DNA of 19,149 bases, taken from NCBI GenBank assembly GCA_036501845.1, contig DASXZO010000081.1:1-19149 (forward strand). Reading direction: 5' to 3'. The position numbers and the translations under genes are program-made. This DNA comes from JBBREP01 sp036501845 (lineage in GTDB: Bacteria; Actinomycetota; Acidimicrobiia; IMCC26256; PALSA-610). Every line of letters begins with the position of its first letter. Position 1 is the stretch's first letter. A model generated the notes under the pieces. The model had not been told where the DNA came from, ran no database searches, and was given only the letters and a program-made list of their open reading frames with translations. Below are positions 7,831 to 15,232 of this stretch, one piece after another.

Positions 7831-9059
7831 AGCGTCTTTCCGACGTAGTCCCCCGGGCCGCTCGCGCCCGGGGGTACTGCGAACAGGGCGCTGCCGACGT
7901 GCTGGATGTATTCGTTCAGCGCGTCGGCGTCGAGCTTGTGCTGGATCGCGACGAATTGCTTGCGCGGATCGCGTTGATACGCGATGAAGAACAAGCCGGC
8001 GTCGAGTTGACCGGTATCGGGATCGATCCCGTCGGTGAACGAGTAGCCGCGCCGCAGGATGTGGATGCCGTTCGCGGCTTGATTCGCGAGCCGCACGTGC
8101 GCGTCGGCAGGAATGTTCGGCTTGCCGTCGGAGCCCTTCGCGTGCAGGTTGATGGGATCGTGTTCCTGCCGCGCGCCGATCGGTGCGCCCGAATCCTTGA
8201 GCCGCCCGATCGTGTCTTGTTGATCTTCCAACGCGGCGCGATCCCACACCTCGATGTGGATGCGGATGCGGCGCACCACCATGTAGCTGCCACCGGCCAT
8301 CCAGGCGGGCGTGGTGTGCGGCGCCACCCACACGCTGTCGTCGAACACGTTGGTTCCGGAACGGATGTTGTCGGTGCCGTCCTTGAAGCCCATCAGGTTG
8401 CGCGGCGTCACCTGATCGGACGTGGTCGACGACGTGCGTCCGAAGCCCTGCTCGGTCCAGCGCAGTTCGGCGGTGCCGAGCGCGATACGCGTGAGGTTGC
8501 GCACCGCGTGGTACGCCACGAGCGGGTCGTTCGAACACGCCTGCACACAGATGTCGCCGCCCGTGTATGCCGGGTCGAGCTGGTCGTGCGCGAAGCGCGG
8601 GAGATCGGCCAACTCGGAAGGCCGCACGTGTGCGAGGCCATAACGGTCGACGCCGTTGCTGGTGAACACACCGGGACCGAAGCCGAAGGTGAGTGTGAGC
8701 CGAGCCGGGTCGAGACCGAGTGCCTCGCCGGTGTCGTTGGGTGGCGCGAGGTCGCTCGTGTCGGGCGGCCCGACCGGCTGGCCTGCGGTCATGCTCGCCG
8801 CCGCGGCGGTCCACTGCTGCAGCAGCTGCACGACGTCGGCCCGACGGTCGCTCGTGAGATCGAACGCCGCGAACAGCAGCCGGTCCTGCTGGGCCGTGGC
8901 GATGCCGCCCTGATGCGTGCCGAAGAACGGCTCGACGCCCTTCGACGCGGCGCTGCTCGGTGTGGAGCGGTCGCTGAGCTCGAGTCCGACCACGCTTGCA
9001 GCCGCGGCGGCGCCGAGCGTCACCCCACCGCCCGCGAGGAACCGCCGTCTGGAAAGCAT
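7821..9059 (-). CDS. efeB: Tat-exported Dyp-type haem peroxidase, EfeB (first copy)
   Basis: This deferrochelatase/peroxidase-type protein of 412 residues is the haem-containing, extracytoplasmic partner of Efe iron uptake. The twin-arginine signal SRRRFLAGGG starts at residue 3 and is followed by an Ala-rich hydrophobic stretch. The Dyp family signature is GFKDGTDN with the distal Asp227 (GxxDG motif at 224-228). The proximal haem ligand is His321 in IPADAHVRLAN, and the distal arginine region reads ILRRGYSFTDGID. The C-terminal FIAYQRDPRKQFV and VGSALFAVPPG are typical of the EfeB subgroup. A GAGG at 9068-9071 lies eight bases before the ATG. It follows the EfeM-like gene by 27 bases, so the two form an operon. 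It is clearly paralogous to the plus-strand efeB at 13036, which has the same motifs in the same order. It may oxidise ferrous iron or act on haem. Confidence 0.93.
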   Translation of the reverse strand: MLSRRRFLAGGGVTLGAAAAASVVGLELSDRSTPSSAASKGVEPFFGTHQGGIATAQQDRLLFAAFDLTSDRRADVVQLLQQWTAAAASMTAGQPVGPPDTSDLAPPNDTGEALGLDPARLTLTFGFGPGVFTSNGVDRYGLAHVRPSELADLPRFAHDQLDPAYTGGDICVQACSNDPLVAYHAVRNLTRIALGTAELRWTEQGFGRTSSTTSDQVTPRNLMGFKDGTDNIRSGTNVFDDSVWVAPHTTPAWMAGGSYMVVRRIRIHIEVWDRAALEDQQDTIGRLKDSGAPIGARQEHDPINLHAKGSDGKPNIPADAHVRLANQAANGIHILRRGYSFTDGIDPDTGQLDAGLFFIAYQRDPRKQFVAIQHKLDADALNEYIQHVGSALFAVPPGASGPGDYVGKTLFQ

Positions 9060-9086
9060 GCTTCGAACCTCGAACTCCTTCCGGGC

Positions 9087-9974
9087 TCAGAATAACTGCG
9101 CGGCGATCTTCGACATCGGCTGGGCGAGCGTGTCGAGCACCTGCGACAACTCACGGGTGTCGGCCGGCGTGAGCGTGTTGTAGAGCGCGTAGCCGTTGCC
9201 GATCGGGTCGCTGCTCGATCGGTACTTGTCGAGCACCTGTTCCACCGCGTCGAAGCGGGCCGTGATCATCGCGGTGAGGCCGCTGTCGCTCGCGGCCAGC
9301 AGCGGTTCGATGCTCTGGAACGCGGCCTTCGATCCCTCGACGTTGGCGGCGAAGTCGGAGAGGTCGGTGTGGCTGTACGTGTCCTCTTCACCGGTGATCT
9401 TCGACGTGGACACCTCGTTCAGCAGCTCCATCGCGCCTTGCGCGATCTGTTCGGGCACCAGCTTCAGGGTGGCGATCTTGGCGTGCAGCTGCGCGATGTT
9501 GATCACGAGCTCGTCCGCGATCGGGCCCATCCCCGCGACGGTGTTGTCGCTCCACAACGCCTTCTCGATGCGGTGGAAACCGATGAACTGCGATGGCGAC
9601 GAGGTGTCGTGCTCGCGCACGTCGATGTCGGGGTCGAGATTGCCGAAGCTCTCGGCAACTGGCTCGATCGCCTCGTAGTGGTAGCGGGTCGACGCGAAGA
9701 GCGTCTTGGCCGTGGCGATGTCGCCGCGCTTCACGGCGGCGGCGAAGGGCGCCACGGTCTGGGCGAGCGTGTTCGCCTGGTGCTTCACGTAGTCGAGATA
9801 GTTCGCGACGGCCCGTGCGCTGGCGGCCGATGACGGGGCGGTCGCGGTGCTCGAGTGCGTGGTCGCGCCGCTGTTGGGCGTCGCCTTGCTGGTCGACGAC
9901 GAGCACGCGGCGAGGGCGACGAGGACGGTGACGGCGGTGACGGCGGTGACGGCGCGAACCGAACGCGAGAGCAC
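9087..9974 (-). CDS. efeM: EfeM-like M75 (imelysin-type) iron-uptake lipoprotein without cupredoxin domain
   Basis: This is an extracytoplasmic iron-binding lipoprotein of 295 residues. I choose the GTG at 9974 because GGAGGT (9979-9984) lies ideally before it and it gives a textbook lipoprotein signal. That signal has arginines at residues 4 and 7, a hydrophobic core and lipobox LAAC with Cys24. An in-frame ATG at 10016 would add 14 residues and put the ribosome-binding site inside the gene. After a Ser/Thr-rich linker comes the M75 domain with EPVAESF, the metal-binding HxxE motif in GFHRIE (His134, Glu137), and SKITGEEDTYSHTDL. It is recognisably similar to the C-terminal domain of the EfeO encoded at 11811 but lacks the cupredoxin domain, matching the EfeM subtype. 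It is cotranscribed with efeB and divergent from efeU across an iron box. Confidence 0.88.
   Translation of the reverse strand: MLSRSVRAVTAVTAVTVLVALAACSSSTSKATPNSGATTHSSTATAPSSAASARAVANYLDYVKHQANTLAQTVAPFAAAVKRGDIATAKTLFASTRYHYEAIEPVAESFGNLDPDIDVREHDTSSPSQFIGFHRIEKALWSDNTVAGMGPIADELVINIAQLHAKIATLKLVPEQIAQGAMELLNEVSTSKITGEEDTYSHTDLSDFAANVEGSKAAFQSIEPLLAASDSGLTAMITARFDAVEQVLDKYRSSSDPIGNGYALYNTLTPADTRELSQVLDTLAQPMSKIAAQLF
9924..9953. repeat. 9-base tandem repeat inside the efeM signal peptide
   Basis: GACGGCGGT occurs perfectly at 9930-9938 and 9939-9947, with partial copies at 9924-9929 and 9948-9953. On the coding (minus) strand it encodes the Thr-Ala-Val repeats of the hydrophobic core. Slippage here would change signal length by three residues without a frameshift. 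Confidence 0.7.
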
Positions 9975-10073
9975 GGGGACCTCCACAGCACCAGACGGTC
10001 TGGGCGAAACGTTCATGGCGAGACGGGAGCGATCAGGGCGGACATTCTCGCGACCGGTTTGGACGAGCGTGGG

Positions 10074-10092
10074 TCAGGTAAGGCTAACCTGA
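10074..10092. promoter_or_regulatory. DtxR/IdeR-type iron box in the efeM/efeU divergent region
   Basis: TCAGGTAAGGCTAACCTGA matches 16 of 19 positions of the DtxR/IdeR consensus TTAGGTTAGGCTAACCTAA, and the changes at positions 2 and 18 preserve symmetry. It lies about 62 bases before the efeU ATG and 100 before the efeM GTG. -10-like hexamers overlap it on both strands: TAACCT at 10085-10090 (plus) and TAGCCT at 10086-10081 (minus). Iron-bound repressor here should shut off both operons. Confidence 0.85.
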
Positions 10093-10153
10093 TTCTCCCG
10101 CATCGGCGTTCGGCGACTCCTCGTCGAACTTGGGCGGCTCCCGGAGCACGTGC

Positions 10154-11779
10154 ATGGTCCCCACGTTCGTCATAGGACTCCGTGAGGGTCTCGAGGCGGC
10201 GCTGATCGTCGGCATCATCGCCGCGTTCCTGCGTCGCCAGGCGCGCGCCGATCTGATGGGTTGGCTCTTCGCCGGCGTCGCCGCGGCCGTGCTGCTCTGC
10301 GTGGCCGTGGGGGTGGCGCTCGACGTGGTGTCGCGCGATCTGCCGCAGCGCCAGCAAGAGGGGCTCGAGACCGTGGTGGGGGTGCTCGCGGTCGGCATGG
10401 TCACCTACATGGTGTTGTGGATGCGCCGGCATTCGCGCGAGCTGAAGGGACAGCTCGAGGATCTGGCCGCGGATGCCATTGCGTCCGGCGGCGGCGCCAC
10501 TGCGGCGCGGGCCATGGTGTTGATGGCGTTCCTTGCGGTGTTGCGCGAGGGATTCGAGACCGTGGTGTTCCTGCTTGCCGCGTTCAACGAGTCCGCCGAC
10601 CGCACCACGGCCGTGAGCGGCGCGGTGCTGGGCATCGCGGTGGCGGTCGTGCTCGGCTACGGGATCTACCGGGGCGGCGTGCGCATCAATCTGGCGCGCT
10701 TTTTCCGCGCGACCGGGATCGTGCTCGTAGTTGTGGCCGCCGGGCTCGTGATGTCGGCCCTCCACACCGCGCACGAAGCCGGCTGGCTGCAGCTCGGCCA
10801 GGCCGAGGCCCTGAACCTCACCCGCTATCCCGTGATCGGTTGGCTGTTGCGGGCGGGGTCGGTGCAGGCGTCGCTGGTCACCGGGATGCTGGGGATCCAG
10901 CCTCGCCCGACGGTCATCGAAGCCGTCGGCTGGCTCGTGTACCTCGTTCCCGTGGGCCTGTTCGTGGCGTGGCCCGCCGGCCGGGAAGTGCCGTTGCGCC
11001 GGTTCGCGCGTGTCGCGCTCGCCGTCGGGTGCGCCTCGCTCGCCGGCGCGGTGGTGTTGACGTTTGCCGTCCCCGATCCCGTCACCGCTCGGCCCACGAC
11101 CGCGTCGGCCCAGTTGACGGCGCGGGTTGTATCGGCGAACGCGCACCACGCAGTCGTACGAACCCAGCCGCTGCGCGTCGATGCCGATGGGCACACGATC
11201 ATGGCGGCGGCCACCGACATCGCCGTCAGCGCACGTGACCTCGCGCGTCACGACGGGCTGGTCACCACGAGGTACTCGGCGACCTTCACCGGTACCGGCG
11301 CGGGCCGCCCCGCGACGCTGCCCGTCGCCACGCTCACGCGACTCGGCGGCGGCCGGCTCCCGCTCGGTGTGCGCCCGGGGGATCGGTCCTCGCTTCCGGT
11401 GCGGTATGCCGAACAGCGCACGCTCGAGGTGTGGGTGACGGGTGGGGCCCAGCGCATCGTTGATCTGCGCTGGACGGACGTGGTCGCCGTGGATATCGAG
11501 GCGCCCGGGATCGGCACGGTGCCTGTCGACGCACCCATCACCTCGACGGGCGTTGCGCTCGCTACTCCCGCCCGTGCGAGCGCGGTGGCCCGGGCCAATT
11601 CGGACACGGCCCGCCAGCAGCGCCGCGACACACGCCAGGCCCAGTCGCGCCTCGCGCTGGTCCTCGGCGCGCTGTTGCTGCTCGCGGCCGCGGCGTTCGA
11701 GCTGGTGGCGCTGCGCAAGGGGCCACGCCCCCGCCACGCCGCCGCAACTGGCGCCCCGGTGGCGGCGGAGTTAGGTTAG
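10154..11779 (+). CDS. efeU: FTR1-family iron permease EfeU with long extracytoplasmic C-terminal extension
   Basis: This integral membrane protein (541 residues) is the only permease of the locus. The ATG at 10154 has GGAG seven bases upstream and starts directly with the first membrane helix; an in-frame TTG at 10130 is unlikely. The two iron-binding REXXE motifs are REGLE (residues 10-14) and REGFE (131-135), each in a membrane helix. About seven or eight hydrophobic helices fill residues 4 to 305. Then follows a soluble region of about 190 residues (310-495) rich in Thr, Val and Arg, and a final membrane helix at 500-520. That soluble domain is not part of the core FTR1 fold and I do not recognise it. 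Related extensions may occur in other actinobacterial permeases, but I cannot confirm that. The gene heads the efeU-efeO-efeB operon. Confidence 0.92.
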   Translation: MVPTFVIGLREGLEAALIVGIIAAFLRRQARADLMGWLFAGVAAAVLLCVAVGVALDVVSRDLPQRQQEGLETVVGVLAVGMVTYMVLWMRRHSRELKGQLEDLAADAIASGGGATAARAMVLMAFLAVLREGFETVVFLLAAFNESADRTTAVSGAVLGIAVAVVLGYGIYRGGVRINLARFFRATGIVLVVVAAGLVMSALHTAHEAGWLQLGQAEALNLTRYPVIGWLLRAGSVQASLVTGMLGIQPRPTVIEAVGWLVYLVPVGLFVAWPAGREVPLRRFARVALAVGCASLAGAVVLTFAVPDPVTARPTTASAQLTARVVSANAHHAVVRTQPLRVDADGHTIMAAATDIAVSARDLARHDGLVTTRYSATFTGTGAGRPATLPVATLTRLGGGRLPLGVRPGDRSSLPVRYAEQRTLEVWVTGGAQRIVDLRWTDVVAVDIEAPGIGTVPVDAPITSTGVALATPARASAVARANSDTARQQRRDTRQAQSRLALVLGALLLLAAAAFELVALRKGPRPRHAAATGAPVAAELG

Positions 11780-11789
11780 GCATACCTAA
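11771..11789. promoter_or_regulatory. Second DtxR/IdeR-type iron box, overlapping the efeU stop codon
   Basis: TTAGGTTAGGCATACCTAA matches 17 of 19 positions of the DtxR/IdeR consensus; only the two positions after the central GGC differ. It overlaps the last three codons of efeU and ends 21 bases before the efeO ATG. The TAGGTT hexamer (11772-11777) could be the -10 of an internal promoter, so efeO-efeB may have its own iron-regulated promoter. Confidence 0.85.
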
Positions 11790-11810
11790 GTTCAGCAGGA
11801 GGCCAAGAGG

Positions 11811-13013
11811 ATGATCGCCCGCACCAGCGCAAGCACCCGCCGGAGCGCCGGCGCGCTCCTGCTCGTGGCCGTTGCCGGCGCGTCGCTGGCGGCGTGCGGC
11901 AGCAGCTCGACGAAATCGGCCGGCTCGACGGGTGCGTCCACCGGCGGCTCGGCCCAGCCCCGCACGGCCAACGTGGTGATCACCGCGGCCGACGGTTGCA
12001 AGGCTGACCACGTCACCTTCCCGGCCGGGGCGCTGACGTTCCAGATCCAGAACCGGGACGCGACCGCGGTGAGCGAGGTCGAGCTGCTGAGCGGCGAGCG
12101 CATCGTAGGCGAGAAGGAGAACCTTCCCCCCGGCTTCGGCGGGAGCTTCGCAGTGCAGCTCGATGGCGGCGCGTACACGATGTACTGCCCGGGCGCGACC
12201 AAGGAGCGCACGACCCTAAGGGTCACCGGCAAGGCGCCGGCCGCGGCCCACGACAGCACCCAGTCGCTGCTCGATCAAGGGACGAGCGATTACGCGGCCT
12301 ACGTGACGAGTCAGGTCGGCTACCTGGTGTCGACCGCGCAGGCGCTCAACACCGCGCTGCAGGGGACCGATCTGCAGGCCGCGCAGAACGCCTACATGAA
12401 GGCCCGGCCCTACTACGAGAAGATCGAGCCGGTTGCCGAGTCGTTCACGGTGGGCAAGGACAACCTCGATGCCGACATCGACGCACGCGCCGGCGACGTA
12501 CCCGCCGCGCAGTGGAAAGGCTTCCACCGCATCGAGCAGGGCCTGTTCCAAGACCGCAGCCTGAACGGGCTCGCACCCTTTGGCGCCGGCCTCGTGACCA
12601 ATGTGGAGAAGCTGCAGTCGCTCACCCACGGGCTCACGTACAAGCCGTTCGAGCTCGCCAACGGCGCGCAGGATCTGCTCGACGAGGTCGCCAGCAGCAA
12701 GATCACCGGCGAGGAGGAGCGCTACTCGCACATCGACCTGCTCGACTTCCAGGCCAACGACGAAGGCGCGCAGCAGGCGTTCGCCGACCTGCAGCGGGCG
12801 CTCACCAAGATCGACCCGGGCCTCACGCAGTCGATCACCAGCGCGTTCGGGTCGCTCAACCAGCTCGTCGACTCGTACCGTACGGGCACGAACGCGTCGG
12901 GTTTCGAGCTCTACACACAGCTCACGACGGCCGACAAGCAGAAGCTCGCCGCGGCGGTGAAGGCCGTGCAGGAACCGCTGTCGCAGGTGGCGAGCAAGGT
13001 GGCCAACGGCTGA
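11811..13013 (+). CDS. efeO: EfeO iron-uptake lipoprotein: cupredoxin plus M75 domain
   Basis: This protein of 400 residues is the full-length EfeO type. AGGAGG (11797-11802) precedes the ATG at 11811 by eight bases. The signal peptide ends with lipobox LAAC at Cys29, followed by a Ser/Thr/Gly linker. Residues of about 50-140 form the cupredoxin-like domain, with ITAADGCKADHVTFPAG, LPPGFGGSF and the C-terminal ligand-type stretch YTMYCPGATKERTTLRV. Residues of about 150-400 form the M75 domain with YYEKIEPVAESF, the HxxE motif in GFHRIE (His239, Glu242), and SKITGEEERYSHIDLLDF. EfeO proteins collect and possibly oxidise iron outside the membrane and pass it to EfeU. It is 22 bases upstream of efeB and 31 bases after efeU, with an iron box in between. 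Confidence 0.94.
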   Translation: MIARTSASTRRSAGALLLVAVAGASLAACGSSSTKSAGSTGASTGGSAQPRTANVVITAADGCKADHVTFPAGALTFQIQNRDATAVSEVELLSGERIVGEKENLPPGFGGSFAVQLDGGAYTMYCPGATKERTTLRVTGKAPAAAHDSTQSLLDQGTSDYAAYVTSQVGYLVSTAQALNTALQGTDLQAAQNAYMKARPYYEKIEPVAESFTVGKDNLDADIDARAGDVPAAQWKGFHRIEQGLFQDRSLNGLAPFGAGLVTNVEKLQSLTHGLTYKPFELANGAQDLLDEVASSKITGEEERYSHIDLLDFQANDEGAQQAFADLQRALTKIDPGLTQSITSAFGSLNQLVDSYRTGTNASGFELYTQLTTADKQKLAAAVKAVQEPLSQVASKVANG

Positions 13014-13035
13014 GGATGAGATCGAGGGCTCCACG

Positions 13036-14307
13036 ATGACCGACGGTGAACCGGCCCCGCCTCGCAGCGGGTTTTCGCGGCGGCGCTTCATCGGCGGCGC
13101 CGCGGGCGCGGCCGGTCTCGCCGCGGCCGCGGGCGCGGGCGGCTTCGGGATCGCGCGCGCCACCGAGGCGAGCGCCGACGCACCCGCGGCCGGCGCGCGT
13201 GAACCGTTCTACGGCCACCACCAGTCGGGCATTGCCACGCCGGCGCAGGACCGGCTGATGTTCGCGGCGTTCGACGTCACCACGTCGGATGCCGATGCGC
13301 TGCAACGCATGCTCGGCACGTGGGCGGCCGCGGCCGAGCGCATGACACAAGGCGACCCGATCGGCGCGGTCGACACGAGCCCGCAGGCCCCGCCGATCGA
13401 CACCGGCGAAGCGATGGGCCTCCCGGCGTCGGGTCTCACGATCACGGTGGGTTTCGGCCCGAGCTTCTTCGACGATCGCTTCGGGGTGGCGCGGCACAAG
13501 CCCGCCGCGCTGGCCGAGCTGCCGGCGTTGCCTCGTGACGATCTCGACCCGACTCGCAGCGGCGGCGATCTGTGCGTGCAGTCGTGCGCCAACGATCCGA
13601 CCGTGGCCTTTCACGCCGTGCGCAACCTCGCCCGGCTCGCACGCGGCACTGCGGTGATGAAGTGGTCGCAGCTCGGGTTCGGCCGCACGTCGAGCACGTC
13701 GTCGTCGCAGGCCACACCCCGCAACCTCCAGGGCTTCAAGGACGGAACCCGCAACATCAAGCTCGAGCACACCGACGATCTCGACTCCTTCGTGTGGGTC
13801 GGCAACGAGACCGACCAACCGTGGATGCGCGGCGGCTCGTACGTGGTGACCCGCCGCATCCGGATGCTCATCGAGTCGTGGGACACCGACTTCCTCGACG
13901 ACCAGGAACGTGTGATCGGCCGGTTCAAGACCAGCGGGGCGCCGCTCACGGGCCGCAACGAGTTCGATACCCCCGACTTCGCGCGCCGCGCCCACGGCGC
14001 GTTGGTGATCCCGGCCGACGCCCACATTCGCCTTGCCGCGCCCGAGGCGCACGCCGGCAAGAAGATCCTGCGCCGCGGCTATTCGTTCACCGACGGCATC
14101 GATCCGGTGACCGGCTTGCTCGACGCCGGCCTGTTCTTCATCGCGTACCAGCAGAACGCGCACGAACAGTTCGTGCCGATTCAGACCGTCCTTGGCGAGC
14201 ACGACGCCTTGAACGAGTACATCGTGCACACGAGCAGCGCGCTGTTCGCGGTGCCGCCCGGACTGTCGGGCCCGGGCGACTGGTGGGGCAAGTCGTTCTT
14301 CACCTGA
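13036..14307 (+). CDS. efeB: Tat-exported Dyp-type haem peroxidase, EfeB (second copy)
   Basis: This second EfeB-type haem peroxidase has 423 residues. GAGGG (13024-13028) precedes the ATG at 13036 by seven bases. The Tat signal FSRRRFIGGAAGAAGLAAAAG starts at residue 13. Dyp motifs are GFKDGT (233-238, distal Asp236), IPADAHIRLA (proximal His330) and LRRGYSFTDGIDP. The end FIAYQQNAHEQFV...SALFAVPPGLSGPGDWWGKSFF matches the EfeB subgroup and the paralogue at 7821. Many blocks are identical between the two copies, for example HHQSGIATPAQDRLMFAAFD against HQGGIATAQQDRLLFAAFD. The duplication must therefore be within this protein family, although it need not be recent. Its stop codon lies four bases before the stop of the convergent NurA-like gene. 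Confidence 0.94.
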   Translation: MTDGEPAPPRSGFSRRRFIGGAAGAAGLAAAAGAGGFGIARATEASADAPAAGAREPFYGHHQSGIATPAQDRLMFAAFDVTTSDADALQRMLGTWAAAAERMTQGDPIGAVDTSPQAPPIDTGEAMGLPASGLTITVGFGPSFFDDRFGVARHKPAALAELPALPRDDLDPTRSGGDLCVQSCANDPTVAFHAVRNLARLARGTAVMKWSQLGFGRTSSTSSSQATPRNLQGFKDGTRNIKLEHTDDLDSFVWVGNETDQPWMRGGSYVVTRRIRMLIESWDTDFLDDQERVIGRFKTSGAPLTGRNEFDTPDFARRAHGALVIPADAHIRLAAPEAHAGKKILRRGYSFTDGIDPVTGLLDAGLFFIAYQQNAHEQFVPIQTVLGEHDALNEYIVHTSSALFAVPPGLSGPGDWWGKSFFT

Positions 14308-14314
14308 GCGCTCA
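14305..14314. other. Perfect 10-base palindrome joining two convergent stop codons
   Basis: TGAGCGCTCA is a perfect palindrome. Its first three bases are the TGA of efeB (plus strand) and its last three are the TGA of the NurA-like gene (minus strand). There is no room for a conventional terminator between the two operons, so their transcripts probably overlap. Confidence 0.8.
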
Positions 14315-15229
14315 CGCGGCGACGGCGGCGCGCCGCAACGCCCGGTACACCACGCCCGGATCGCCGAGCCGGCGGCGCAACGCCCGCTCCAGGCCGCCGA
14401 TCGGGTAGAGGTTCTGCGGCGCGCGGCCGTCCTTGTGCGGTGCCGACGCGTAGCGGGGGAGCGTGGCGGTGCTGCGCTCGGCGAGCGCGACTGCATCGGC
14501 CACCGTGAGGTCGCCGGGTGCCTCCACCCGCACGATGCCCGACCACGGGCCCGCGTCGGGCCCGGGCAGGCGCACGTACCACGAGTACTTCGACCACCGA
14601 CTCGGCACCAGGAACACCGGGGTGCGCTGGCCCGGCGCGAGCTCGCCGACCACGCGATCGAGCGCGCCGAGATAGCGAACGTGATGACGCTTCACCATGC
14701 CGACCGCGTGCGCCACATGGCGGCGCTCGCGGAGCGGTCCGTCGACCACGAGCAATGAGTGGGCGTCGACGGCGCGCGCCGCGAAGCTGACGCGCACCTC
14801 GACGCCGGTCATTGCCGCCTGGACCGCGGTGTTCAGCTGTTCGGGCGTTCCCTCACGCACCGCGATCGGACGGAAGGTGCCGGCGCGGGTAGCCAGCTCG
14901 CGCAGCGCCGGCGATGCCGAGGCGATTCCCCGATCGACCTCCACCTCCACCACGCTGGCGCGCTCGGCGTCGCAGCGCACCACCCCCGCCGCGTAGCTCG
15001 CGAACGTGCATGGGGCGTCGTCGTCGATCCAGCCGAGCGCGTCGGTGCGGCGCACCCCATCGACGAACAGCACCACCGGTTCGCGCGCCGTGCCCGGCGC
15101 CACCGCGATCGGCGCCCAGTCGGCCTCGGGCCGTTCGACGTCGATCACCACCTCGCCTTCGGTGGCGGGCATGTCGCTCTCGCTCGAAGCGCCGTAGTCG
15201 GGATCCCATGTGTCGACGCGCACCCGCAC
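14312..15229 (-). CDS. nurA: NurA-like nuclease-domain protein, last gene of the herA-sbcD-sbcC operon
   Basis: This protein of 305 residues probably acts as a DNA end-resecting nuclease with the HerA-like ATPase. The NurA fold is suggested by two hydrophobic strands each ending in a metal-binding aspartate: VVLFVDGVRRTDA (Asp57) and LLVVDGPLRERR (Asp163). Between the second and the end come VKRHHVRYLGALD (Lys180), RWSKYSWYVRLPG, IVRVEAPG (Glu236) and the C-terminal NLYPIGGLERALRRRLGDP, which resembles the NurA 'YP..L..A' ending. These are by-eye matches; overall similarity to characterised archaeal NurA is weak. The GTG at 15229 is three bases after the sbcC stop and has GAGGG (15237-15241) seven bases before it, so translation is coupled. 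Synteny with the HerA-like ATPase, SbcD and SbcC is the strongest support. An alternative is a lineage-specific protein of unknown function. Confidence 0.65.
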   Translation of the reverse strand: MRVRVDTWDPDYGASSESDMPATEGEVVIDVERPEADWAPIAVAPGTAREPVVLFVDGVRRTDALGWIDDDAPCTFASYAAGVVRCDAERASVVEVEVDRGIASASPALRELATRAGTFRPIAVREGTPEQLNTAVQAAMTGVEVRVSFAARAVDAHSLLVVDGPLRERRHVAHAVGMVKRHHVRYLGALDRVVGELAPGQRTPVFLVPSRWSKYSWYVRLPGPDAGPWSGIVRVEAPGDLTVADAVALAERSTATLPRYASAPHKDGRAPQNLYPIGGLERALRRRLGDPGVVYRALRRAAVAA

Positions 15230-15232
15230 GGC

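Noticed and set aside
10013..11737. Open frame of 574 codons antisense to efeU
   Set aside because: Low-complexity Arg/His/Gly-rich translation with no membrane or domain pattern. EfeU on the other strand has both REXXE motifs and a good ribosome-binding site.
12922..14496. Open frame of 524 codons antisense to the second efeB
   Set aside because: Shadow of a certain Dyp peroxidase gene; no start signal or motif supports it.
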